Source: Gloeopeniophorella convolvens (Eukaryota > Basidiomycota > Agaricomycetes > Russulales). From it: a DNA stretch of 64,000 bases. Of this stretch, positions 1 through 11,284 are shown one piece after another; within the stretch, counting starts at the first letter, position 1; every line of letters begins with the position of its first letter. Position numbers and translations under genes: made by a program. Location of the stretch: the NCBI GenBank assembly GCA_022496205.1, contig WTXD01000024.1:310001-374000 (forward strand), given 5' to 3'. The notes under the pieces are model-generated. The model worked only from the letters and a program-made list of their open reading frames with translations, had not been told where the DNA came from and made no database searches.

Positions 1-34
1 GCGCCTCTTGACGGTTGACGACATTCGTTGGCAG

Positions 35-956
35 GTTATCTAGTAGGGATCATCATAAGAGCCTGCGCCGATTACCAGTCGTCTGCTGTGCACAAGGACC
101 CTATCCACATTTCCGCGCATTTCTTCAGCGCGGCGACGTCCAACCCTCCCGACCTCGAGGTCCACGTCAAGCTCATCCGCGCGGGAAAGGGCTTTTCCAA
201 TCTTTCGGCAGAGTTAATCCAACAGGTGCGTTGATCCAGTCTCACCCGCCGGATTACATCTCACAAAGGCTCAAGGGCACGCTGCGAGTAACCGCGCACC
301 TAGTCTTCGGCGTGCTGGACCCGGGCCCGAACCCCCCAGCGGACCCAGCCTACGCACCGCTCTACCCTCCCGAGCCCCAAGCCCGCACGACACCCTTCCG
401 CCAGCCGCCCTCGCGCTGCACCGCGATCCCGCTCCCCTCGCTCCTAAAGTTCGGGCCCTACGTGCTCTGGGCGAAGGACCCGACCGTCGAGGCGCGGCAC
501 GCGCGGCTGAACGCCGCGGGCGACGGCGACGGCGGATTCGAGGACGGGCGCTGGTTCACGCTGCGCGATGCGGACGACGTGGTCACGACCGCGCTGCTGC
601 CGTTCCTCGCGGACCTGCACCCGGGGCTGTTGCACGATGCGCGCGGGTTCGCGCCCGGCGTGTTCCCGACCGTCGCGATGACGGTCGAGTTCAAGGCGCC
701 CATCCCGCGTGGCGAGGCGAAGACGATTGGCGCGTACGGGTCGAGCCGGTTCGTTAACCACCCGCAGGGGCGGCATGGGCTTGACATTGAGGTGTGGACT
801 GCGCCCGACGATATTGGGGGCACGCCGACGCGGGATGAAAATTGGCGAGAGAAGCAGCGGTGCTTGCTTGTTGCACATCACATGACGCTTGCAGTGCCTT
901 TGAAGCCGAGAGGCAAGACGAGCGGGCGAAACAAGACCCCCAAAAACAAGTTGTAG
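35..956 (+). CDS. Thioesterase-like (TesB-type, double hotdog) protein, copy 1, 5' end outside the window
   Basis: Exons at about 35-225 and 276-956 are joined by a 50-nt GT...AG intron in phase 0. The first visible exon follows an acceptor (ggcag) at 34, so at least one upstream exon lies off the window. The first exon carries the N-terminal hotdog, including HKDPIHISAHF and GKGFSNLSAELIQQ. The second carries the C-terminal hotdog, ending in a short basic tail after CLLVAHHMTLAVPL. The family is the acyl-CoA thioesterase-like superfamily, which hydrolyses or binds acyl-CoA; the substrate is not readable here. Two related copies lie near 26 kb and 30 kb on the other strand. This copy is the only one of the three with no lesion in the part visible. 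Family assignment is fairly sure; enzymatic activity is not shown. Confidence 0.72.
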
Positions 957-1260
957 TCATGAACAGTAGGATTGTATTCAACCTCGATTCTGTTGTCGGT
1001 TCCGCACGACGAGGATGAAGAGGTACTTGTGGGCGTGTGTGTATAGCAGCTGGAATTGTACATACTTACAATAAATACAATCTCGATTTGACATATACTA
1101 CAGTCCATGAAGCCTCGTAGAGATACCCCCACCGGAACCCAATATTCAAGAATGATCGTTAATCTGTAGTGCTGACAGCATGCGCCAGTGAAGCTGGTCA
1201 CGGAGAATGGTGGCACGACGGCGACACTTCAGCTTCATCTTCTGTCCTCTCTGCAGGCTG
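957..1260. other. Short convergent intergenic stretch
   Basis: This lies between the 3' ends of the thioesterase gene and the FAD oxidase gene, which face each other. I see AT-rich 3'-end sequence and no coding signal. Confidence 0.5.
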
Positions 1261-3691
1261 TCAAAGATAACACGAGAAGCGAGGCGAATTCGCATCCCAT
1301 CCAACTGGCAGAAAACGTCAGATCAGATGGCCAGTTCCATTCAGACGTAAGATGGGCCCTTACCGCAATGCCAACAATCGAGGAGATGGTCCGGGTCGCT
1401 GCCATCAATCGATGTAAGGACTCGCAAATGCCAGATTGAAAAGCTCCTTACTATTTGTGCTTGATCTCGAGCAGCTTCGGGTAGTGTTCTCCCCAAAAGG
1501 CGACTGAAACATCAAGGTTGTGTGGGCTTCATGGCACAGCGCTAGAAAACAGAGAACAAACCCTCGTGATTTGGCTCGTAAACATCTGCTTCATTCTGGC
1601 ATACGCAAATGGTGTCAGCCTGCGCTCCGGTCTATGCGGAGCGACGTACGGAGTATGTTGCATCTGGCGTAATATCCCGCAAAGGCTGGATCGCATTGCT
1701 GGCCTTGCGGTATTCCGCGCGCTTCTCCTCGATCGTCGCATTCCAACCCCACGTCTGCACCAACGTGATGTGGTACACCGAATCGCGCCACGCAGGCGTG
1801 ACGCTCGTGCTCCCGTCGCCAGGGAACGACGTCGGCGGGCTCACGAGGAAGCGCAGCCCGGGCGCGCGCGCATGCGCCGTGAGCAGCGCGCCGAGCAGCT
1901 CCTCGCGCGCCGTCGCGTTCGCGAAGTTCGCGTGCGGCACGAGGCGCGACGCGAGCGCGAGGTTCATGCCGATGTCCGCCGAGTTGGTGTCCGCAAACGT
2001 GTTGAAGAACGTGCCCCAGCTCGGGAACTCGAGCACGTTCACAGCCGCGCCCGGCACGCCAGCGGCCTGCAGCTGCTTGCCGAAGTCGATCAGCGGGCGC
2101 ATGGAGGCTGCTGCGGACGCGGCGTCGAGCACGGGCGTCAGGTAAAGCACGGATTCGCCGGTGACAAAAGCGCCCCAGCCTTCGCCGGCCCAGCGCTCTG
2201 CGTTCTCGACGAGGATTGCCCATAGGGATGCTGTGCGGACCAGGTCGGGGGTGTCCCAGGTCACAAGGGCCACCTGCAGGTTCACCGGAGGCGACGCGAG
2301 AATAGTAGCCTCGAGGACGACACCGAATGTACCGCCTCCCCCTGCACGCGAAAGTCAGAGTACCGTCAACGTTTTGTATGAGACGTTGACAGACCGCCGC
2401 GCAGTGCGAAGAAAAGATCCTCGTTCTGACATGCGTTCACCGTCCGGTATTTGCCGTCGGGGGTGATGACTTTGAACTCCAGCTGAGGAGGACGTTCCGT
2501 TGAGTTACTCGACGCGCGGAAAGATACTGCTGCGTACCGCACGATCTACTCCCATACCCATAGTGTTCGTTAATGCGCCATGACCGCCGCCCTATTAAGC
2601 TTCTATCAGGATCAGAATTGATGGATGGTCTCGGTAGATCACTGTACCTGGAGCCAACCTCCCACAACACCAACGCCTTTATCACTTCCTACACAAGGGC
2701 ATTGAATCCCTGCACAATCAGGAATGAATGAGGAAAAGGTCCTCACCACCGACGAGAGTGATGTTGTGTGCTTCTGAGAATGCATAGGCCTCGCCCCACT
2801 GGACTCCTGCACCAACAGTGACGGCAGGTTGTGGGCCGGAACAACCCTCAGGGGTGTACTCGGGGTTGTAAGAGATCTGATCCCGCGTCAACGATGAGGA
2901 AGATCTTCTGGGGCCAGCCACTTTACATTTTTCAGGTTGTGTGTCTGCGCCCATGCCATCATCAGTCGTGATAAATCAACCGTATTCAACAGTGTTCTAG
3001 CTCACCCAGAGCGCCAGAGTATCTGGAGCGCTGCTCCTCCCCTTGTAATCATGCTGTCGGTGCAGTCGGATCCAGTCAGGGACCGGATATCCACGAATAC
3101 AGATAGGGACTGACGCCTGTATTCTTGACTACTAATGGTATTCCGGTTTTACGCGAAAATCTGAAAGCGGTAGATACATCGTCGGGTTTCCTGACATCGA
3201 TCTTCGAACACGTCAGATACATACAAGCGGCAGTAGAAGAGAGAAGGCGCGCTCACGTAGCGACCAGGAACGCTGCCCAGGCTGCACCGATTGGGAGGTA
3301 GAGTAGGAGCCACGTCGGTTGGGTCTGTGGAATTGAGGAGGCAGATATGCCCCGTCGCCTGACATGTCTCCCAGTTCGTGTTCACATAGGCGCCAAAGTG
3401 TTGAGAGCGGAAAACTAGACGAGTCTGGGTCATCATAATTTACAGACGATGAGAATGTGACCTACTATCATCGCCATAGCCAGCCTGTATGGCGCGGCAC
3501 TCATCCGATCCAAACGAGTTGAAGCATGGTGCCGAGAAGGGCTCCCCTGCATACAGCCTCCCTTCAACTTCCCCAGCTAACTTGTGCCAGTCGAAGGCTA
3601 TGCCTGGTGAGGACAGTGGATGTTGATAGAGAGAGATGCCGAATCCGCAGTGCGAGAAGACAGCGAGAGCACGTAGCAGATCCCAGCGCAT
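1261..3691 (-). CDS. Secreted FAD-linked oxidase, isoamyl-alcohol-oxidase / BBE type
   Basis: I can trace about 14 exons from ATG at 3691 to TGA at 1261. The protein starts with a hydrophobic signal-like segment (LLRALAVFSHCGFGISL). The FAD-binding PCMH domain contains TNWETCQ, PLVVKNTGHDYKGRSS, PAVTVGAGVQWGEAYAF, GGGHGALTNTMGMGVDRA and FFALRGGGGGTFGVV. The C-terminal BBE domain ends in VYEPNHEVAFWGEHYPKLL, KYDPDHLLDCWHC and VGWDANSPRFSCYL. KNTGHDYKGRSS is typical of fungal isoamyl alcohol oxidases. Resolved 3' introns are 1305-1363, 1399-1451, 1504-1561 and 1596-1649. In genomic sequence a TAG and frame breaks appear near 1449, but all fall in introns, so the gene looks intact. The family oxidises alcohols or sugars with FAD; the substrate is unknown. 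Confidence 0.85.
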
Positions 3692-3726
3692 GGCGGACAG
3701 AAGAGCTAAGACAAGGGCGGGTGGCG

Positions 3727-3734
3727 TATATATA
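3727..3734 (-). promoter_or_regulatory. TATA box of the FAD oxidase gene
   Basis: A TATATATA run lies about 35 nt upstream of the ATG at 3691 on the minus strand. This suggests a very short 5' leader. It is inferred from sequence and position only. Confidence 0.45.
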
Positions 3735-4215
3735 GCAGCGGGTCGAGTTTTATATTCAAACGTTGAAGGGACAACACCGTTATATATGGTAGTCGTTGCA
3801 TTCTATCGAAGATATCCGTGGGGGGCGGCAGACGGTTGGGAGGGAACTCAAGACAGGGCGGAACTGACGGTGGTGATAGAGCGCACGTCGCCGGAAGACG
3901 GAAGACGTCTGCAGGCGATGCACAAAGGCCGGAATGTACTTTCCGCAAACGCAGCTGGTAGTCCGGCTATTGTTACTTGACTGGGCGCGTAGAGATCTAG
4001 AGGCACGAGGAGGTTGTTGGAGAACAGTCTTGTATCATGATGTGCGAGGTCAGTTCTGGGGTGATGTCCAATTAGCACGGGATGTGAGCAAATCAGAACG
4101 AGGTGCACCTGATTAACCGATGGTGAAGAGCAAAAAGGAGCGCGCGCTGGCCAGAACAAGATATTTTACCTAACATGGGTATCGGAGAGCGCTCGTGGGA
4201 TGAGGTCAAAAGAAA
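3735..4215. other. Intergenic, no gene seen
   Basis: This is the upstream region of the FAD oxidase gene up to the tRNA. Short open frames here resemble nothing I know. Confidence 0.5.
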
Positions 4216-4287
4216 TGGACGTTGAGGGGTTTGAACCCTCGACCTCACGCATGCAAAGCGTGCGCGCTACCACTGTGCCAAACGCCC
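4216..4287 (-). tRNA. tRNA-Ala (anticodon UGC), intronless
   Basis: The 72-nt gene reads from 4287 to 4216 on the minus strand. The acceptor arm GGGCGTT pairs with AACGTCC, with one G-U pair. The anticodon stem CACGC/GCGTG closes the loop TTTGCAT, giving anticodon TGC (alanine). The T arm is GAGGG-TTCAAAC-CCCTC. The base after the acceptor stem is A. No intron and no encoded CCA are present. It sits 164 bp upstream of NOP12 in divergent orientation. Confidence 0.93.
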
Positions 4288-4451
4288 ATATAAAAAGTCT
4301 TTGTTAGACAGCTATGTAGACATTTAGTAGCGTCGGCAAGTGCTACAACGACACCACAGGCGATGGAACAGCGGCCCGATGGCTCCGGTTCACTGACCTC
4401 GGCCAATTTCTGCGCGCACTCGCGAAGCAACACGAAAGTGCCAGAAACGCG

Positions 4452-6348
4452 ATGAGCTTGTCCTCGTTCCTCCTAGGAAAGCGCGAATCAAAGTCGAAGG
4501 AGGTAATTGATGGCGACCTGGATGCAGTCTTTCGCTCTTCGGTGCGTCGTGTTGTGCTGGCTTTACGCGCACCATTGATCGAGCTTCATGCGTACAGGCA
4601 ACGACATCCTCAATATCCGCGCCAACACCGCCCAAAAATGCAGAGAAGAAACGTAGAAGAGATGCAGTGGATGCAGCCACCAACAAAGTGAAACGAAAGA
4701 AATCGGCAGAAAGCAACGAGCACGTTTCCGCCCAGACGGCCTCGCCTTCAACTAGTTCGCCAGCGAAGAGCCCGAAAAAATCGAAGGAGGCGAAGGAGAA
4801 GAAAAGGTCGAAAAAGAATCCCACCCCTCGTGGAGACACGGATGAAAGTGACGACGAAGAGAACGATCCAGGTCTTGAGGACGCATATGAGCGCAAGACT
4901 CGCTCGGGCAAGCAGGCTACCGTTGCAGATGCCGACAAAGACGACGGCGGGTCCAGCAGCTCGGGTAGTGAAGCAGATGCGTCGGAGCTAGTCCACGAGA
5001 CTGTCACGAAGGACAAGCGGAGCAAGGCGCGCTCAAAACACGCAAGTCAGACCCCTCCAGACGAGACCAAAGAGCAGCGCGATGCACGCACAATATTCTT
5101 GGGAAATGTTTCGGTCGAGGTCGCGAAGAGTAAGGTGCGTCGACCCTCGTCCCGCTACTGCGCCGTACACGCTCACGCACGACCAGTCTGCACTAAAGCA
5201 ACTCAAGCGGCACATCCTCGCGCTCGTCCCAGGTGCCAAGATCGAGTCCACACGCTTCCGCTCCGTCGCGTTCCAGAGCCCAACCTCCGCCGCTGCCGCC
5301 CCGCGCGCACACAATGTCGAGCGCTCTGCCGAGTGGCGCGTAGCAAAGGGCGACGATGTCCCCGCACCACAGCCGCGGCTGACGTCCGACGATAAGAAAC
5401 GCATCGCGTTTATCAAGCACGAGCTGCACACCGAGGCGGACTCCCTCATTGTCTATGTCGTCTTCGCCCATGGCGCGGAGCTCGCGCCTGACGAGGCCGC
5501 ACGGGCTGCCGTCGCCGCCCTCGACAATACGACTTTCCTAGACCGCACGATCCGGGCGGACGCCGTCGGGGAGGCCGTAGGCGACCCGAAGCGGACGCTA
5601 TTCGTTGGAAGCTTGGACTTTGCCAGTCGCGAGGAGGACCTGCGCGTGTTCTTCGAGGGCATCGTCAGTGGGGAGCGCGGGCCCCGCAGCGCCGTTGCTG
5701 GCGCACAGTCAGACGAGGAGGACGATGCGGCGCAGAGTGCGGGTCCCCGAACGTGGGTGACGCGCGTGCGTATCGTGCGGGACAAAGACACACAGCTAGG
5801 CAAAGGTTTCGCTTACGTCCAATTCGCGGTGAGTTCTCTTGAAGGATCTCTTCGACGACCCGCTCATGGAGAGACAGGATCGCGAATGCGTCGACGAGAT
5901 CCTTGCTCTCGAGCCTGGCAAGCTCAAATTCGCGAAGCGGAAGCTACGCGTCGAGCGCTGTAAGACACTCCCGGGCGCGCCGAAAGTGCCCACCAAAAGC
6001 GGCCCCACGTCCTCCACCACGACCTCCTCCCGCCCCGCTCCCCGCCCATCAGCGAAACCCACACCCGTGACGATACCCAAGGGCAACCCGGAGCTGGGCG
6101 CAAAGCTGGCTCACCTGTCCAAGGCAGACCGCAAGGCCGCCAAGGCTGGAGACGCGGACCGCGTCGCGCGGCGCCTCGCGAAGAAAAAGGCGCGGCACGC
6201 CCTGCAGGTACCGGAGCAGAAGAAGGACCGGGAGCGCGTGCGCAAGAGCGCGGCGGAGCGGAAGGGCTTCGGCGCCGCCGCACGCCCACAAAAGAAGGCG
6301 CGCGCGCGCAGCGAACAGAGCGTGGCGAAGCGGAACGCGAAGAAGTAG
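4452..6348 (+). CDS. NOP12: Nucleolar RNA-binding protein Nop12 (two RRM domains)
   Basis: The exons are 4452-4541, 4598-5134, 5187-5828 and 5878-6348, separated by introns of 49-56 nt; all junctions keep the frame. The N-terminus is a long charged, Lys/Ser/Glu-rich region. RRM1 begins at ARTIFLGNVSVEVAKSK and runs into a long insert. RRM2 has the ribonucleoprotein motifs RTLFVGSLDF and GKGFAYVQFA. A basic C-terminal tail follows KLKFAKRKLRVERCK. Yeast Nop12 acts in the nucleolus in 60S subunit assembly and 5.8S rRNA folding. The order of domains and the RKLRV motif after RRM2 are characteristic. The start was chosen as the first ATG of the open exon, giving MSLSSFLLGKR. Confidence 0.88.
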
Positions 6349-6463
6349 CAACACTGATAAAACTAATTCGTTTATTCGTTCACTGTCGTTACATGTTACA
6401 GACATTCGATACTACTGCCACCGTTACTATTGCATTGGAGCACGCTGTTGTTGAGGTTCAACC

Positions 6464-9400
6464 TCAGGTCTGCCTTCCCTGCGGGCTGAAGCCTGGGTTG
6501 TTATACGTAACGGGGCCGGAGCCGCCGACGAGGATGGTGTCGATCGTGAGGGAGAGGCTCGGCGTGACCGCAACATCTTCCAATACCCAGAGCGCGACCG
6601 CAACAGTGCTGGGCATTGATTCAGCATCATCAAGCAAAGGTACGCAAGAAGAACGCACTTCAGTCCATTGTATACCAAAATACCCTTGTGGACTGGGAAC
6701 TTGAACTGAGGTCTATAAGTGGAAGCACCATCAGCGGCATTCGCTATCTCAGCCCACAAATATGATGTTACCCTAGGTTGGCTACGCGCTTGCCCATCAT
6801 CCATCCGTTGACGAACAGCAAGGCACGGTATGGCTGCGAGGTCTGATCAAAGGTGAACGATAACATCACGTCCAAGTTGTCGGGTATGTTCAAGTCGAAG
6901 GTCGTCACGAAGAAGCCGACGCCGGCCTGGCTGTTGGGCAGGCCGGTCGAGATGTCCCGGGTTGTCCAGCTGCTGGTGTCGAAGCCGGGAAGGTGCCATC
7001 CCGAGCGCTCGCCGAAGAGCCCGCCCTCATTTAGTACACCTCGAGTGCGGTCGGGGAAGCTACATGCGTAGATGGTAGAATCAATAAAGAGGGTGAAGTA
7101 TGAATCGAAAGTGGTCGCACTTCTGGTAGCCACCAATCTTGCCCTGAACTTTCCAAGTACCGAATGTACCAGTGTTGAGCTTGAAGCCGCGAACGCCACG
7201 AGGCGACTTGATTGTATTCGGCGTGCCTTGGGGCTGTTTTAGAAGCGAACCGGGCGACAGGCGCAGACTTACTGCCGGACTCATTGAGACCCATATTGTC
7301 CTGTGCTACGGTCAAATGAATGCTACTTATTAAGTGCACCTACTCACCTGTATAATGGTGATAACGTTGTCCGCCCCTGGTACCAAAGAACCAGACGGGA
7401 ATGTGAATTTATCGTCTGTCTCTTCCAGGACGTGGCGGTTGTTTGACGAACTTTGATGCCACCGTGATCAGAATGCTGGGCCATATCTGAATACACACCG
7501 ACTCACTTTCCAAAGGAAGTACCCAAGAATTGCGAGTTGAGCCAGACGCTCGCAGCAAAAGCTGTTTGAGACGTGGGTCATCAGATTTGTTAGGAAACGG
7601 AGATGGGAGGCCATACCTTCGCCACCATTGATAGAAAGATTTGCCGATATCTCCTGTCCCGTTGCAGTGAAGTGCCCTCGCCAGAGCACGATATTCTCGC
7701 AGCTGGCACGCTGTGTCAGCAGGCGCGTACGGATATATAGAACACCTTCTCACAATCCATAATCACAACCGTACAAGATACGGCCATCCCCGTAGAATGG
7801 TTTGAATGGGATGTTCGTCGTCGTGTGGTTAGCCACGACCCAACTAGAGTCGTCGAAACCAGATTGCACCTCAGGGAGACTGTCTTGGAACTTCCAAACG
7901 AGACTCGGCTGCGGTAAGGGAGGAAGCGTAAGGTTTAAGTGCCCAACGAACGTTCCTGGGAAGCGTGAGAGACTGTTCGTAGCGCCCGTATCCTTCGTGA
8001 CTGCGAGGCCGTTGAATGTCACCGCGGTCATCTGCGGCGGGCCGATGACCTGAATCGTGGTTGTGGAATTGAGGTCACCAAACAGCGCAAGCGTGCCGTC
8101 TGCACCGAGGGTAGCATTCCGCACAAGGTGAGGGCCGCCAACCAGGACGGTAGTGTTCGTGCCAATCTGCCAATAGTTCGCGTGCGGACCAGTTCCTGCG
8201 AGCACGGGCGTGAAGAACGTGCTTGCTGTGGCGGAGGTGGATACCAGCATCAGTGAGTCGCTGTCATCAGAAACGGAGAAGGGGCCGCCTGCGATGACAC
8301 CCTCTGGGAAACCGAAGTCGACCCTGGTCGAATGAGAGAAGCCAAGCTCATTGGGTTCACCCCGGTCAGCTGTGAAGTAGAGGACATCGCGATTTCCGAT
8401 ACGACCGGCGAAGAATATCGGTGCAGTCGAGAAGAGGATGAAACCCGCAGAGCCATAGTGATAGTCTGTCACAAACACCTTAGACTGGCGACCACTGATC
8501 GTAATGTTCGGGGTGGTCTGCGGGAGAGTGATTGAACCTGCGCTTGTGGTCAAGGTGATATTGAAGGTCGTCAAAGCACTTATTAACAAAGCGTTAGCCT
8601 TGGAAGCCCGAGAAAGTGAATGGCATACGTCGACGTTGAGTCCGTTTGGCGCACAATCCAGAACCCTGCTCCGGTGTCTGGATTTTTCAGAAGAGTGACA
8701 AAGGCAGCCGGGTTCGTGACTCTGACTGCACCAGAGGTGCTGTTCCCAATCCAGTCCGTCTTGACAAAGTCGGGCGAACTACGCAAGAATATGCCCTGGA
8801 ACTTGACTTCGGTGAACTTAGTCGTAAGCTCGCGTGATTCCTGAATAGTCGCGCCATAGTCGTAAGACGCTGCGTCAACGGGTCAGCGATGCTCTGATTG
8901 CTCGAATATTAACGTTACTATAGACTCCTGGGAATGGCAGGCCGCCCCAAGAAGTGCCACTGTAACAGCGCAGGTGAATTCTCGGCATGGTGCCTGCTGA
9001 TGTAAAACGGCTGTTTACCCGTAGAACATGTAGAAGCTCATCAGCTTGGCATTTGAGGCCCATAATTGGCGATAGAAGACAGATTGGAAGTTCGGCCCTG
9101 TAAGCTCTCTGCAATTTGCATACCCAGGAGCTGATGGCCCCCAAGGGTCAAACGAGCCGCCTTGGAACTGATCCGGGTTTAGAGTGACAAATCTCAACGC
9201 GTAAAGTGTTATACCTCCGGAAAGTACCACGGCTGGCTTGGGTTTGTCCCTATAGATGAGAGCTGTTGAGATAGGGTGGCAGCGACACATCAAGGTGCCC
9301 AACCTTCATGATAGTCGTGGTAGTTTGTGACAACCGGACTCCACGTCTCTGGATGAGAGCAATCGAATCCCTGAGGGTAGGAGTCCAAGCTGTAATTGCC

Positions 9401-10636
9401 AAGTGAGCATGGAGAGAAGGACTTCTTTCGGGGCGTACCCATATATGTCAACTGCGCCCTGAATGTAGCGTGAGGCGAGTTTCACGGTACTGCGAGAGAC
9501 AATAAAACGCACAGTGCCATTGACGAAATTCTTTCCCTCTCCGGGATCATTGTACGTGAGTGGGACGACAATCGCGGAATTGTGGTATGCGGCTTCCAGT
9601 TGAGCAAAATACTGCGCGTTCCCGAACCCACTTTGGAAGTATTCGTTGTCTGATCGAAGCAGACTCTAGATTGGCATGTAATAATAGTAAGGCTGGAACA
9701 TACCAACTTGTACCGCTACTCCGGCAGTGAGCATACGCACATGATTCGTTGTGGAAGGTGTAGCGCACCTATTACAGGCCCTCCGGCAGTAATTTGGTTC
9801 GGTGCGGTCTGTGAGATGATGCCTTGTATGTAGTCTTGCCACGCAGCTTGGTAGTCTGTGGCGTTCGTTCGTAGAGTACCTGCAACTTGGCTTGATACCC
9901 AATGTGCAATGCCCCCACCAGTGGTCTCGGCGTTTATGTATGGTCCAGGACGGAGTACAACCCAGACCCCGGCGGCAAGAGCCGCATCGAAGAGAGGTTG
10001 CAAAGAGCGCCAATCATTAAAGTCGACCACTCCCGGCGCTGGATTCGAGAGGCCCCAGTGAACATACACAGATACAGCGTTGAACCCGGCGGCCTTGACC
10101 TTCTGAAGGATATCCAACCAAAGGGAAGGTACGGGCAAACGGAACGTGTGAAACTCGCCAGAACTATGGAAATTGAAAATGGATCAGCGACATAACGGCG
10201 ACGCATGTGCGACTCACTAGATCAGGACGCGCTGCCCTTGCAAGACGAGCGAGTAGTTGTCCCATTGTACCTGGTCGGTGCGGCCGTTCGAAGTGAACAC
10301 ATCAGAGACAGGTGCTATGAGATTCAATTCCTCGGCTGGGAAGTCAGGAGAAAACCGAGCCAGGATATCCGAGATATGTGACGCCGAGAAGGAGCGAGAC
10401 CATAAGGTCGAAGAGGACTGGGGGAGAAATAGAGCGAAGCTGAGGACAATGGCTACAAGAACGAGGATTGCCTGTGGTGAGGACCAAAAGCTCTTTCGCT
10501 GGAGTGGAGTTGAGGCTGAATTGTTTGCAGCTAGCATATTGACGTGGCGAGGACCGTGCATGCTGGCAGCTCCTCCAGGTCCCCCCATACTGTGCTTTAA
10601 ATCGCAGTCCGTATAGTCATGGGGCAATACCGTCAT
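6464..10636 (-). CDS. Beta-galactosidase, glycoside hydrolase family 35, with N-terminal membrane anchor
   Basis: The start is the ATG at 10636; the stop is TGA at 6464-6466. Residues about 1-50 are polar, and about 56-72 form a transmembrane helix (AILVLVAIVLSFALFLP). This suggests a type II membrane protein rather than a cleaved signal. The GH35 barrel follows: FNAVSVYVHWG, VLRPGPYINAE, the acid/base glutamate in VDNEYFQ, and the nucleophile glutamate in YFPE|FQGGSFDPWG, which is split by the intron at 9168-9214. The C-terminal beta-sandwich domains end with jelly-roll sequence such as GWHLPGFDTSSW and WVLEDVAVTPSLSL. A 12-nt microexon at 9704-9715 precedes the acid/base motif. Both catalytic residues are present, so it should release terminal beta-galactose from polysaccharide or glycoprotein at the cell surface. 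Confidence 0.9.
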
Positions 10637-11284
10637 TCTGCCCGGCCGCCTAAAGACAGCTCAGAAGGTTTCCCATGACACTAGAGACACCTCGAGATGC
10701 CATATGACTACGGCAGGGAGCCAGAACGCTATAGAAAGACGGTAAGAATACGTACGAGACGCGTTCCTTAGCTCGGGAGTCGGAGCTGGCTGCAGAAGAG
10801 AAGGCGGAGGTAGGCGGAGGTGCCACCCCGCCGGACACCCACGGACCGCTGTCCGGGTCGTGCGGTGTTTTTTTTTCGCGTCGAGGTCTTGTGACCTGAG
10901 TGGTTTATTCGACCAATGTCAACTCTATTTCTGTTTGTACGACTGAGCAGTACTAGTGCAGCATACATCTTGCGAAACACAAAGCCATCGTCGCAGCACC
11001 CATGCGAGAAGCAACAATTGAGATCCGCCGCAAGCCTTAAAAAAGTACTTGTGTGTTGGTATCTCAAGACACGATGTACTGAGCGTAAACATGTATGGAT
11101 CTCTTTTATAACACCAACCCTTAATTGCTGAACGACCCCCCTGCCAGTCCCTGCCGCGGTTGATATATGATATATCGGTCGAGGCTAGTCTCGTCCCGGT
11201 CTGCAGGTTGGCGCAAGTATATGAAAGTCGCAGACAGCTCCTTCTAAACGGATGAGGGATGAGAAAATTGAGGCAAGGTCACAG
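10637..11284. other. Intergenic upstream region of the GH35 gene
   Basis: This stretch holds a 9-T run near 10868 and a short ATATATGATATATC patch near 11165. A minus-strand open frame reaching 10838 could join the GH35 frame through an intron, but it begins with GTG and has no ATG. I treat the stretch as 5' sequence. Confidence 0.4.

Noticed and set aside
1399..1451. Premature stop in the FAD oxidase after LLEIKHK
   Set aside because: The stop spans a splice junction. Removing the 53-nt intron gives KYDPDHLLDCWHC, the expected motif.
9168..9214. Apparent Glu-to-Gln change at the GH35 nucleophile (DQFQGG)
   Set aside because: It arises from reading through an intron. Splicing at 9168-9214 restores FPE|FQGG.
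10637..10838. Upstream start for the GH35 gene at 10838 through a first intron
   Set aside because: The codon there is GTG and the open stretch contains no ATG before an upstream stop. The ATG at 10636 is used instead.
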